Positions 1 to 18,898 of a stretch of 64,000 bases of DNA are shown in pieces; the stretch's first letter is position 1, and every line of letters starts with the position of its first letter. The stretch lies in NCBI RefSeq assembly GCF_002999335.1, contig NW_020312061.1, forward strand, positions 1-64,000, given 5' to 3'. The stretch is from Cyclospora cayetanensis. Lineage: Eukaryota > Apicomplexa > Conoidasida > Eucoccidiorida > Eimeriidae. The position numbers were made by a program, and so were the translations under genes. A model generated the notes under the pieces. The model saw only the letters and a list, made by a program, of their open reading frames with translations, was not told the DNA's origin and made no database searches.

Positions 1-3000
1 CAGAAGCTGAATGGCAGGGCGGAGGTGCTGCAGGTGCTCTACCAAGTTTCGGCTGAATGTTGAGAAGTCGTTTATGTAGACGGCCGTGCACCCCGACTTG
101 AGATGCTCCCACAAATCTCTATTAGGTGGGCGTAGCCTGTCAGCTGAGGCGTTAGCAAGTCCAAAAATCACGTGTACTCGAGTTTGCGAATGCAAGTGTG
201 TAGTGCCTTTTTAGTGTCTGTCCTCACGGACAAAGGGGATTTGTCAGGAGGCGTCTTTTAGCTCAGGTGTCAAATAAACAAATGACCCGTCTGGGTTGGC
301 AGGGAATTCATCTATGTGGGGCATCGGGAGACTCTTTCCACAGTGATCTTGTTTAGTAGCTTCTACTTGATGCACGTGCACTACCTTTCGTCCTTTTCCG
401 GCAACACCGTGGGTTTATGCCCGAGAACGCTGGTCAATTCCTGCACGTTACCTTTTTCCAGCAAATAGCATGCCTGCCCCTCAATCTCTTATTTATGCTG
501 TGGGGGCTTCCGATACCCTGTAACACAGGCTGGGGCTGGCAAAGGGGTCGGCATTCTAACCTTGTGCTGGATGACCAGTTGGTGGCGACTGTGCTGGCAG
601 CTCGTCACTATTTAACACACACGCGAGTCTCTCCTCTTGATACTTGCTCATTGATTCTGCTCCTCGACTGAAAGTTGAATTGATTATTCTACTTGAGCAA
701 AAATCGAAGGGCCACTACGAGAGGATGCATGCTCGGAAGCATCTTTTCTTACTGAGCTGCTGAACCGCCAGCATGGAGACTCTGCCTCCCCTTGTTGAGA
801 CATTGGCTCTACCCCGCTGACCATAGATGGAATCAGTGTCGTTCAAGAGATCAGGATCAAGCTCGACTTCTTCCTAGCGATCACTATCGCACTAGCCTCT
901 ACAGCGTACAGCTGTGGTCGCATGTGCATCTGCCAAAGGCTCGCCCACGGCACAGTTCAGTTACCTCATGGTACAGCCATCCAGCACAGAAGTCACACAC
1001 CATGCAGAGAAAAGCCACCTCGACATTAAAATATAATTGACTTGCTGTGGCACTGCATATTCTAGAATTTTGCCGCCCGTCAGAAAATCTCAGTCCTAGG
1101 GACTGCACTATAAGTGTACAAGCCGTACTGCGCTTCTACACCGTCTCCTCGGATAACAGATCCACTGCACATTCAGTGCCAAGTAGCCGTAGCATCTCTT
1201 GACCGTTAATGCGAGCTTGTACACGTGAAAAAGTGACGCCTGGTGAGTACCCGGCTGCGGCTCTAGCCTCTGTAGCTCCTTCTTCGCGCCAGAGCATGCG
1301 TGGTGGTTTTTCGTGTCCCTGCTGCTGAAGTTTTTTTTGCCCAGCAGCACGCTTCTGCTTGTTCCTGCTGCTTACGTTCTTTGACATTGTGCATGCGCCT
1401 GCATTTGGGAATTACCTGGCACAGTCTTTCACAATGGACACAAGAGCGTTCTTAGATTACTGCATAAAAGCTTTTAGTGACGCGGATGCCTTGTGGCCCT
1501 CCTTTCTCGCTCACCATAGCGCAGACTGTAGGCTGGGGCCGATGGACACCGTCTAGATATCCGTAGAGTTACAAAAATTTGGTAAGACTCTTTCCTTTAG
1601 CTACAGACCCAGGAGCTGCGCTCTTGCGATGCTGAAATATCGAAGAGTCCAACATGTGTTGAAGCCCTACCGGTCGTTTGCTAAGTCAGTTTTGCGAACC
1701 CTGAGACCACGTAAACGGACACGTCGAGCACACCAAAAACGAGCCACTGGTAGAGCAATTGTCCGTAGAAATAAGGCTTTCGCGAATCCAAAGCTTTATG
1801 TTTCTCTATTTACTGATCAATTGATAGATTCCCCAATTTCCGCTTTGGCAGTCCTTCCAAAGCGGAAATTGTTATCGGCAAACACAGCGCACTCAGGGAT
1901 TTAGGAAGGCGTAGATTGTAATACTTCATACAGGCAAATATATGTCTCCACAGGAATAGAGCAGCCGTCAAAGCGTTTCCCCCCCACAGCAAACATGCTA
2001 CAAGAAGCACTTGTGTAGGCTTTTTTGGGAGCAACGCACCAGGATACGTCAGCAAATGGCCGATAAAGACTTTGGATACTTGCCCAACGTTACAGCTGTC
2101 ATACTTTTCTGGCAGGCATAACCTCATCGACACATCCATACACATTTTATCGACTGACACAACAGGTATTGTGCCACCTTTTGCTTGCTGCACGAGACTT
2201 TATTTTCAGACTGTCGCCGAATAGAATACGCTTGCTGGGACACAAAATTACTGGAAAATACAAAGGTTGCATGGGAACCTGACATCCAACTGCACTCCAC
2301 AGTCAGTGGATGGCAAAAGAACAGATGCATCGAACCGTGCGATTCTGCCAACCATAACTCTCCATCCAAGGTCTCCGTAGGAAGATATGTATCTCCAGAT
2401 TCAATTCAGTTGAGTGTCTCCCAAAAGGATTATTGCCTCCTTTTGCCCGCGCCCCTCAGGGACGACTTGCGAAGAGGAGAAGAACGTGGTGGAAAGGCTT
2501 CCTCAAGTCACTCCGCGCATTGATGTCTAGTTGCACATAGCATCTACAGCACATAAACACAACATTCCGACTTTTTGTATGGCTCTAACACTACTCTGCA
2601 ACAAATGAGATACATCTACAGATAAAGCAATTACTCAGTTCCTCCTGATTCTTGCTTAACTCTAGCCAGTGTCGTAGAATTTTTCAGTGTAGCACACCCA
2701 GCAACAGAAGGGACATTGGACTCTACTTCATCCGCCACAGTTGGAGCTAGTGGCATTTGGACAGAGAGCTCCTATTTGTACTGTCATTCCTTTTCTGCTG
2801 TCACTAATATTTGTAGCAGCCTGACGGCGACATGCTTAAAATCCGTTGGGCCAAATGCGACAAAGTTCTGGTTGTCCCATCGTGAAGGTGTCATAAATTA
2901 AAATCATGCATCGCATGCGCCTTCGCTAGTTCCGGCCTAAGGTTGAATCCAGCGGCTGCAAATTCGGAACCTTCTAGTATGTTGCCTGTAGGGGCAAACC

Positions 3001-4467
3001 TGCACCTCGGCACTTCCTAATGAACTAGTATTGTCAATGTGGGGAATTAATAAACAGCCCACGATTGGCTTTGGCTATTTGTTTGTCTTATTGATTGCAA
3101 GGCAGTGTGAACTTAAGAAATAGCAGCCATTGCTGTACGCGTGTTTGCTTGGTGGTTAATTAATCTACCTGTATGCTCGCCGAGTTAAAAGACTGCAGCA
3201 ACGCACACCACAGCTGTTCCTCTCCCACGAGCCATGTTTTGTGTTAGAGTCCCAAGCTAAGTTTTCCCTTAAGTCGACCATAATTTGAGAGCCACACCGC
3301 CACTCTGGAGTCGGAGAGCATTGAGACTGTGCCAGCATGAATAACTTTTTGTGCTCCTTGTCAAGAGGACAGATCCCCTTCCCTTGCTGTTTACAGCAAC
3401 GCTAGCAATCCTCAATCTTCGAAGGAAGCTGTTCCTTTTCGCTGGTCCACAATTTTCTGTCGAGCAGTTGCTCGCATCGCACTACTCACTTTGTTCAGGT
3501 TCATTAGTTTCTTGATGGACTTTACTGTTCTTTATGATGCATCCAAACCGGACAATCAAGGCATTTTGCACGGATGAAGATCGGTACTCCGGCAACCAGT
3601 AGCAATACTGAAGGGCAATTGTTAGCGTAGTCAGCAAACTGAGGATCCTCATAGCTCAGGACGATCAGATGCAGCAGGAGCAACTTCAAAATATTGCAGC
3701 TAGATGAGGGCTAATGCGGCACCGTGTATCCCAAAGAGTCCTGTCTACCCACGCAACTACTCTCAGGAGAGCACGTGGTACAGGGCAGGCGTCCCACACT
3801 GCATCCGTGGGAATGCGCTTTCCACTCCATCGTGTTAATTAGGCTTGCGATGTTCGGGGATAGATGCTTCGCCAGTTCAGCAATAAGTTGCAGCTTGAAC
3901 AGACCCCCAGTCGTCTTTTAAGCTTGCACTTAATTTCAAGGGGTAAAGAAAGTGCAAGCCATTGAGAACCACTGCTCACGCGAAAGGGGAAGGGCTAAGG
4001 TTGGGCCGACCCAACCGCCACATTTTGCTATTGCTGATACAAATTATGAACTATTCACGTTAGGGCTAGGGAGATAGACCGGTATCTATACTCCTGAATA
4101 GCGCAGATCTTAGGTAGATCGCACTCTGGTTATGCAGCTCTCTTCGCCATGTATTCCTCGCCCTACAAGCTAGCTAGATGAGAGAACAGACAAAGCTTCG
4201 TCTGCACATTGCGTCCAATGGGAAATAGAGATTGAAAGAAGACATTGGGCAGTGCTGCTGCAACCTTGCAGGCACACGTCCAAAACAACATTATACAGAG
4301 CCGGGAGAGCGCTCACCATGGGACGACAGCACCTATATTCCCTATGTATGATTCTAAAATTAGGCTAGTGAATACGGAAACTCAAAGAGTGAGACACCGC
4401 TGCGATGGGAAAGGGGCAGCAAATGATCACTCGCTGTCATCCAATCTGGGTAAGTTCCTGCCTCCGT
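1..4467. other. Left flank, no gene recognised
   Basis: I see no conserved protein block, exon chain or RNA gene on either strand in this stretch. The open frames are short (the longest near 1810-2193 on the minus strand and 4245-4467 on the plus strand) and show no family signature or splice continuation. The plus-strand frame at 1629-1904 is basic (many Arg and Lys) but matches nothing I know. A perfect 14-bp hairpin at 1835-1870 is listed separately. The right end of the stretch is the 3' flank of the SDHA gene, whose stop codon is at 4468-4470. Confidence 0.6.
1835..1870. repeat. Perfect 14-bp hairpin
   Basis: Left arm AATTTCCGCTTTGG (1835-1848), 8-nt loop (1849-1856) and right arm CCAAAGCGGAAATT (1857-1870) are exact reverse complements. 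It lies in a gene-free stretch. No function is assigned. Confidence 0.85.
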
Positions 4468-11400
<6,933 letters not shown>

Positions 11401-11618
11401 TGCGGATGCCCAGCAGAAACAAGTAGAGCAGAGAGAGGACGAATAGGTCAAGAAAATTCTTTGATTTATCTGCCGCTCCTGCCGCTGCTGCTCTGTCGCT
11501 GCTGCTGCCGGAGGAGCCTGGAAGTCGAAGCAGTGTAGCGGCCGCTGTGTGTTTCTCGAGACCACGAAATTCCCGCAACGTGGAGTTGGCAGTCCCTTCC
11601 GTCCCTAGCAGCTGTCGC

Positions 11619-12011
11619 ATGCAGCTGCGTGAGAGCTCGCAGCGGCAGCTGCCAGCCACCGCGACTCTTGGGGCTGCAGCAACAGCCGCTGCCCTTCGAG
11701 CAGCAGCTGCAGCAATGGCACTGGTGGTCGCTGGCGTAGGAGCGTGTCTTCTGTTTCCTCGTAATTTGAAGTCTTCTTCTTCGGTGTGCCTCCCCTATTC
11801 CGCCGGAAGTAGCGGAGCCAATGATCCAGAACTTGTGGGGTGCACGCCGCGCAGCGTCAGCAGCTTCGAGGAAAAGGAGGGCTTTTACTTCGTAGGTGTT
11901 TGGTGCCCAGTGTCGGATGAGAACGGAGGATTTCGAGCATTTTTCGAGGCTCCCCTGCGCCGTGAACAGCCCGGCGGAAGCCTCGACACCAACGAGGCGC
12001 CGCCTCCGTAG
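11619..12011 (+). CDS. Small Ala-rich ORF with hydrophobic segment, or 5' exon of the helicase
   Basis: A 130-codon frame from ATG 11619 to a stop at 12009-12011, in the 655-bp gap between the divergent SDHA and helicase start codons. It begins with an Arg/Gln/Ala-rich stretch followed by a hydrophobic segment ending CLLFPRN (about residues 33-47), then a Ser-rich and a charged region. I do not recognise it. It may be an independent small protein, an upstream ORF, or the first coding exon of the helicase. A donor (TTC|GTAGGT, exon end 11891) and an acceptor (TTACAG, exon start 12031) are phase-compatible with the helicase frame, although the acceptor lacks a pyrimidine tract. Confidence 0.35.
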   Translation: MQLRESSQRQLPATATLGAAATAAALRAAAAAMALVVAGVGACLLFPRNLKSSSSVCLPYSAGSSGANDPELVGCTPRSVSSFEEKEGFYFVGVWCPVSDENGGFRAFFEAPLRREQPGGSLDTNEAPPP

Positions 12012-12054
12012 GTAGGCGGAGGAGTTACAGCCCAGACGGCAGCAGGTGCAAGCA

Positions 12055-12625
12055 ATGCGATTTGGAAAAGATTTGCCACAAAGCAGCCCTGGCAGCCGTC
12101 CATGCGAGGCGATAGCAGAAAGCAGTCAAGCTGCACAACTCGACGATGAGGCACGATCAGCGGGGGCAGCAGCAGCAGCGGCTCTGGCTGCTCCCTCAGA
12201 GGCGATCGGAGACGCACCAGCAGCCGCGGATCTTCTTCAGGCCGACGACTTTGAACATGCAGAGTCTCTTTACGACCTCTCCGATGCTGCTGCAGAGGCG
12301 TTTCTAGAGCACCAGCTGAAGAGGGGGGCAGCAGCGGTGACAGCAACAACTCAGTCAAACAGACAGTTTCAGCTCCTGTTGCAGCACATGCCTGAGGGCC
12401 CTAAAGCCGCGGCAGCTGCAATATCAGCGCAGCGCAGCAGCAATCCCTGGGAACGTTCTTCCGACGTGCAGCAGCACCCGCAGCGGCTGTCCGCTTGGGA
12501 AGTAGCTGCAGCATCAGTATCAGCATCATCAGCATCATCATCATCAGCAGCAGCAGCAGCAGTATCAGCATCATCAGCATCATCATCATCATCATCATCA
12601 GCATCATCATCATCAGCATCATCAG

Positions 12626-12660
<35 letters not shown>

Positions 12661-15600
12661 GCATCATCATCATCATCATCATCATCATCACCATCATCAG
12701 CATCATCAGCATCATCAGCATCAGCACCAGTCCCTGGTGTACAGACACGGCGCTCAGAGGAGGCACAGGCTGCCACCAACGACAGCACAGCTGCAGCGTC
12801 CGAGAGTACCAGCACAGAAGAAGCAGCAGCAGCGGGGGGAAGCGTTTCTTTCAAGGATCTCGGAGTTCTTGCCTCTTTGCTGGAGGCTCTTAAGGCTCAA
12901 GGATATCGCATTCCGACTCCCGTCCAGGCTGCTGCTCTGCCTGTTACTTTGGCTGAACATGGTGCGCATGCGTGGGGTTGTGTGATAGTGCCTCGAGGCG
13001 ATTCGTTGTCGCGTCTTTACCTTCTCCCAGCCGCTTTCCTTGGCGTCTTAAGCTGCATCGGTTGCCCTTTCTTCTTGTATCTAGCGCACTGCTAGGCGCT
13101 GCTGCCTCCTTCCTCCAGAAAGGGAGGAGAGAGGGGGAAACTTTGAAGGGCGTCGAGGCAAGCTGCTCGTGTGGGGTGGGTGCTGCTGCGTCTCGCTACG
13201 CTTTGTGCAGACGCGGTAATCCAGGCAAAGTCTGGTACGGGCAAGACAGTCGCCTTTGCAGTGCACGCCCTCCAGCGGCTGTTGCTGGCGGCTGCTGCCT
13301 GGGAGACACCCCCTGCCACAGCGGCTGCAGACTGCTCCCCAGCTCTTCCTGCTGCTGATCGAGCAGCATCAGAACCAGCGGCAGCGGGCGGCTTCTTCGG
13401 CTTCGCCCTGGTCATAGCTCCTTCACGAGAGCTGGCAACGCAGACGGCCGCTGAGATGCGTTCTCTTGCTCAGCATATTCCCCACATCGTATGCGCGCGT
13501 AAACCTTAAGCCAACTGCCTAGCCGTTTTAGCGCCTTGCATGCAACGCATCTAGCCTCTCAGCATGTCTCCGTGTGTGAGAAAAAGCGCTCGTCTACTCG
13601 GCTCTGCTGTCTCCCGCCACAGGGCAGCCCGCTGCTGCTGCGTTGAGGCTTTTCCCGCGAAAAAGGCCTTTTCCTCCATGTGCGTGTGGGGTGTGCTGCG
13701 CTGTACACAGCACATCGGCGTCTGCTGTCTGCTCGGAGGCTTTGCGCTGAACGTCTCGAAGCAGGAGCTCTCCAAACGCCCACAGATTATTGTTGCCACC
13801 CCCGGTAATAAGCAATCTGGCCATGTCGGAGCTCTCCGACCTTCTCTTAACACACAGTCCTTCTCTCCCCCTTCCCCTTCCTCCCCCCTCTCAACTGTAC
13901 TGGCCGCTTCGGCTGCAGCCACACAGCAGTGCGCGACAGGCTCTGCCTGCGATCATACCGTTTCCGCCTCCTCCGCTGCACTGCAGACAGTGGCTCCCCC
14001 TCTCTTACGCGCATAAGAAGTTGGTAGGACACACTTGCGTCTGGCTGCGACTGCAGGGCGTCTGCTGCTGCTCTTGAAGCGTCGGAGGCAGCAGAAACGC
14101 GGTCGGTGTCTCTGCGCAAAGTCGCGCTGGATTGCGGACGCTGCAAAGGCCGTCGCCGATGCGTCAGCAGCTGCTGCTGCTGCTGCAGCCACAGCAGAAG
14201 CTGCTGCTGCAGCCACAGCAGCACCATGCGAAGAGCTTTCTGAGGGGGCAACACAAGGTCGTGCTGCTGCTGCAGATGCCGCTGCGAATGCTTGTCTAGA
14301 CGCTGAAAACACCGCCACGTTTGCTGCCAGTGCAGAAGCAGCAGCCGTTGCAGCCGCTGCCCTCTGTTCTTGCAGCCACAACGTGCCGCTGCAGCAGCAG
14401 CTCAAGCAGGAGCTGCGTGTGGTCATTCTAGATGAAGCCGATTTGCTGCTCGACACATTCTTCCGACCACAAACCAAGTCTGCCTCCACCTCTTGCACTT
14501 TGTTGAAGCGAGAGAGTTCTTGGCCTTCGCTGCTAAGCCTCTTAAGGGCACAGCCTCTGTGTGCTACAGCGCTGCTGCGAATTGCCTCGTGGGGGGATGA
14601 AAGGCGGCGAGCGCTGGCTTGCATTCTCGTGCTGACTGCGCGCTGTCGTCGCTGCTCTCCATCAATTGCTGTTGTCTGCTCTCTTCTCCCGCCTCAGAAT
14701 TTGGGGTGTCGGAGGAAATGCGCGTGCCTCCGCAGCTTTGGCAGTCCTTTTTCGCCCTGCAGCGTTGTGTGCTCAGAGAAATTCTCGACCGCGTGTTGCA
14801 TCCATCAGCGCAACTGACGGCCTACTCGGCAACGTTTGCTCCTCAGCTGCTGCATTATCTGGAAGAGGAACTGCTGCAAGATGCAGAGCGACTTCTTCCT
14901 GTCTCTGAGGCAGACACGCCGCAAGAAATCCAGCAAAGCGTAATCAAGGAATGCAGCGAGCAGCGTCTCTCGCTTCAACCGAGGGCATTGTGGCGAGTAA
15001 TGCTTTGCGCATCGCGCGTTCGGTTCGCTTCCACTCCCAGCTGCGAAGCAAACGTTAGCAGCAGCAGCAGCAACACTGGCGGCGAAGCAGGCAGCGGAAA
15101 TGCGAGTGATGCGAGTCGTGGCAGCCGCGATGGCGGGCCGAGCGTCTTGTCTTCAGGGAGGGCAGCAGCAGCAGCAGCGCCTGAGCCGCAGCAAGAGGAA
15201 CTGATGGAGTTAAAGCCGAAACGCTCAGAAGATCATGCAGCCCCCCCCCCTGTGCCTTCGGGTTCGACGCATGCATGCATGCTGCTGTTGAGAGGACTGT
15301 TGCGGGTGGTGTTAAGCTGATGGCAAGTGTCTCGCTCTTCCAGAAGACTCTCTTTGCTGCGGGACGACTCTTTTGTTGCTGTGACAGGCATCATCTACGG
15401 TCTAATGGAGGTGCCACCTGCCGAGCAATCTGGCTTGCGCGTTTTGAGCATCAAGCTGCAAATGCTGCTCGACGTTATAAGCCGCATCTACTTCCGCCAA
15501 GCTGTCATATTTGTCAACGAGCCCCTCGTGTAAGCGTTGAACAACTTCGCTCTTGAGGGTGCATGCCGTCAGAAAGCTGCTGTCTAGACACCTCCTCCCA

Positions 15601-15806
15601 ACACACCTGCATACGCGCACAGGCGGTTCTTTGCGTGTTCTGTGGAGGTCGCTTGTGGCATTTTTTTCAGCGGTGCTCAAGTCGCACAGAGCCTGAGGCG
15701 CTTTGGAATCACTTCGGTTTATACCAGGTGATGTATATATATATATATATACTTTTGAAGGCGAACGGCTTTGGGGTTAGGTCGTTAGTAGGCCCCTTTT
15801 TGTGTT

Positions 15807-15856
<50 letters not shown>

Positions 15857-18800
15857 GGCGGCGGCGGCGTAATAATCCTCACAGGCCATTCCTTTTGTTG
15901 TATAAAGCGTAGATGCTCGTATCTATCCCCGCCCTGCATGAATCCAAAGCTCCTATAATATCTGTGTTGATTTTCAGCGGGAGGCTGCCGCAACGGGAGA
16001 GAAACAAGCGTCTGGCTGCCTTAAAGCAGTTCCAGTGCAGGGTGATGGTTTGTTCGGACTTGGTAAGTATGTGGGGTTCTCGATTTCAGCCTGCAGAGAG
16101 GGGAGAGAGGTGGCGATAGGGAGAGAAGGGGGGGATAGGTGTGCTGCTTTTCCTGGGAGTAGCTAGCTAGCACTTGAGGGTCTATCGCCAAGACAGGCAG
16201 GAGGGCTGCCTACGGCTATCATGATCATGTTAACGGCTTTCCTCACTCTGTGTGGGCGCAGATGAGCCGTGGCATCGACGCCATTGGCATTGACTTGGTG
16301 ATCAACTTCAACCTCCCCATGGTCTGTCTTGAGGCTGCGTGCTGTCGGTGTTGGTGCAATTTTCGCCAACTGTCTCGTTGCGGGGCCAGTGTGGGGTGCT
16401 GTTGAGGTGTCTGTACGGGGGCTTTGTGTGTGGTTTTGGTGACAACGCGAGGAAGGAATCGACAAGGCTCATGGCAGCGATTTTGAGCATATCCAAGTAG
16501 CGGCCGTCTCTTGATGAGATTGCATCGCCTTGTCGCAGTTTTTTTGCTCCTTGATGAGATTGTATCGCCGTGTTGCCCTTCATCACCTCTTGATGAGATT
16601 GTATCGCCTTGTTGCCCTTCTTCGCCTCTTGATGAGATTGTATCGCCTTGTTGCCCTTCTTCGCACGCCTTTTGCATGCGCATGCGATGTCATTTGGATG
16701 CTCAGGATAAGGACACCTTCTTACACCGGGGAGGACGCGCCGGCCGGTACGGGAGTTGGGGTGTGTGTGTCTCTATCGCCTCTTCAGACGAAGCAGATAG
16801 CTACCGCTACATTGCAGCGAGCTACGGAATCACACTGCACGCTCTACAAGACATCGAGCAGCTACAGGCTGTTTTGAGGCCAGAAGTTCGAGCGTTGCGA
16901 GCTCCTGCGAATGCTGCCGCTACAACCCTCAGTCGTGCTGCCAACGCGCATGCCAGCGCCGCTGCTGCAAGCGATGAAGTGGTGCCAGCAGCGGTGGAGA
17001 GGGGAATCGAAGAAGGCCAACACGAGCACTCAGAGGATCAACCCGACAGCAACCCCCTGCAGCGGCAGCATCAGCAGGAGCAGCAGGGGGAAGATCCGCA
17101 GCAAAGCGATTCGCGGCGATGTGGGGCAGTGACGGCTTGTCCACGTATCGAGCCGTTCCCAGAAAATGCGGGAGATGCAGTACGACAAAAGCTTAGTGCC
17201 TCGTTGCAGCTGCCGCCAATGCCCTCCTCGGCGAGGAACTCCTTTACTGCAGGAGACACACAACAACAGCAGCAAGAACAAGAGCAACAACAGCAACAGC
17301 AGCAAGAAACAAGACTGCACTCGGCTGTTTGCGACGGCGTGTTCGAAGCTGAGGAGTGTCAGCGTCCTACAGTGCAGGGTAGCGAGTCGTGGGCAACTGC
17401 CCCCTCCACAGACAGCGTGCTGCAGCAGCCGCAGCAGCGGCTGCAGCACGAGGAGCAGCTCAAGCAGCAGGAGCGACGTAATTGCAGGAGTCTTCGTGCA
17501 GAGAACGGTTCCTCCCTTCGGCTGGGTAGCTCTGTGGACGCTACTGCTGCCGTCCAAAATGCAGCAGGAGGCGGCAGCGCGTGCAATAGAGAACCAGCAG
17601 CAGAAGCAGAGGCAGCAGCTAGGGTGCGTGATCAGCCCACGCCTTCGATTGCAGCAGCAGCGGCGGCGATACCAGCAGCAGGGCACCCGAGTATTCCGCG
17701 TGCTGCTGATATAGCGGCAAGCGGATCAAGTCTTTTACACGCCATTCCAGTCATCCGCTGCTTCCTCCCAAGGGGAACGCAGGAGCAGGATAGGGTACAG
17801 GATCCGGAGCTGTCGCTGCTGCAGCCGGATATGCGTTTTTGCATGCGCTTGGAGGCGCTAGGTCGATGCTCTCTGCATCACTGCGAGCGCCCTCCTCATG
17901 AGAAGAGCAGCCCTCGTGAACTCTCCCTCTCAGGGAATGCTGTGTGTGAGGCTGCTGAGTGTCTGCATATCGTGTTGGAGTGCTGGAAAGAGGACTCCGT
18001 TGATGACGGAGGAAGGCGCTGTGCTGGGTGTGCTGCTCCAGCAGCACGAACGAGCGCTAAGCGCCTGCTCTTCCTTTGCGTCTCTCATGAGCTGCAAGAC
18101 GTGACTTTGCTGCAGCCGGAACTAGGGATCGATCGGACGGCAATACATTCAGTGCTTGCCTCCTCTGCTTCCCCGAGTTTCCCCCCTGCTGCTAGCGCAG
18201 CTGCGGCTGCATTTGGCAGAGCAGCCTATTTCGTCAGCAGAGAGGACTCAGGAGCCACCTCCCTTGGTTCCGTCGCTTACATCTTGTTCAGACACGTGCA
18301 GAAGGCGAGGCGGATACAACAGGGAAACCAAGGGGCCTTTCTTGCAGCTTCAACGACGCGGGTAGAAGACACTCTAGAGGCGCATCGGCGGGAAGTGGTT
18401 TTGCTGCGCCAGCAGCAGCAGCAGCAGCTTCGAAGCGTACATAACCAGTGGCTACACGCCCTCTGCCAGCAAACCCTTACATGGGAGCAGCGGCAGCAGC
18501 AAGAGGAGCAGCATGAGGCCACATTGCAGCGCTTGTGGGCAGCACACCGGCAGCAGCAGCGGGAGTTCGCCTTGCGGCATAGGCTGGCTATGGAATCTGA
18601 CGGGGAGGAGACTTTGCGGCAGCAGATGCAGCAACAACAGCATGCCCCAGAAACAGCGCAGCATTTTGTCGTGGCAATTTCTGTGAAACAGCTCCCGTGG
18701 CTCCTTGCAGCCTTAGAGCACGCTGCTGCTGCTGCTCGATGCCCAGCAGCAAACACTTCGGGAGCTCCCCTGCCCCTTCCAGCTTTCTCCCTCCACGAGG

Positions 18801-18898
18801 CGGCTCGTTGGTTTTCGTTCGTGCAGCGCTGCGAAAGGGACCAGGTTGTCTGCAGCAGCAGCAGCCGTAGGAGTGCGGTTGTTGAAGCAAGCACTTAG
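12055..18898 (+). CDS. DEAD-box RNA helicase, DDX20/Gemin3-like
   Basis: ATP-dependent RNA helicase. The order of motifs across exons is: Q motif FKDLGVL...IPTPVQ (exon 12055-12961); motif I AKSGTGKT and Ia PSRELATQ (13211-13488); IIVATPGR (13711-13804 joined to 14057); motif II LDEAD (about 14430); motif III SAT (about 14830); QAVIFVNEPL (15344-15529); 15671-15727; SGRLPQRERNKR (15978-16062); SRGIDAIGIDLVINFNLPM (16262-16321); HRGGRAGRYG (from 16706). The C-terminal core resembles DDX20 most closely (family knowledge, not searched). An N-terminal ~75-residue Ser/Ala tract, a poly-Ala insertion between motifs Ib and II, and a ~690-residue Gln/Ala-rich C-terminal tail make it much larger than usual. 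The ATG at 12055 follows an in-frame stop at 12013. The exon joins between about 14470 and 14698, and between about 14990 and 15344, are unresolved. Confidence 0.88.
12508..12729 (+). repeat. TCA/GCA trinucleotide tract coding poly-Ser/Ala
   Basis: About 220 bp of nearly pure TCA and GCA codons inside the helicase N-terminal exon, giving roughly 75 residues of Ser with interspersed Ala. Because the DNA is (CAT)n/(ATG)n-like, the other frames read as poly-Ile and, on the minus strand, as poly-Asp and poly-Met; those are shadows. Confidence 0.95.
15733..15856. repeat. (TA)n and (TG)n microsatellites
   Basis: A short (TA)n run at 15733-15751 and a longer (TG)n run at about 15803-15855, followed by GGC repeats. 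Both lie in one helicase intron (15728-15977). Confidence 0.9.
16508..16664 (+). repeat. 39-bp intronic minisatellite, four copies
   Basis: Units beginning CTCTTGATGAG or CTCCTTGATGAG start at about 16508, 16547, 16587 and 16626; the last two copies are nearly identical and the spacing is 39-40 bp. The array sits in the helicase intron between NFNLPM (exon end 16321) and DKDTF (exon start 16706). Its length is a multiple of three and it stays open in the frame of the downstream exon, repeating LDEIVSPCCPSSP. Confidence 0.9.

Noticed and set aside
1629..1904. 91-codon basic ORF as a ribosomal-type protein
   Set aside because: It is Arg/Lys-rich but has no recognisable family pattern and runs into the 1835-1870 hairpin.
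12046..12054. Helicase start at 12046
   Set aside because: The codon is GTG; the first in-frame ATG is 12055, unless the gene is spliced from the upstream exon.
12369..12854. Minus-strand frames of poly-Asp and poly-Met
   Set aside because: They are the antisense reading of the TCA/GCA tract in the helicase exon.
16508..16664. Short regularly spaced repeats resembling a CRISPR array
   Set aside because: The units are contiguous 39-bp tandem copies without unique spacers, and the genome is eukaryotic.
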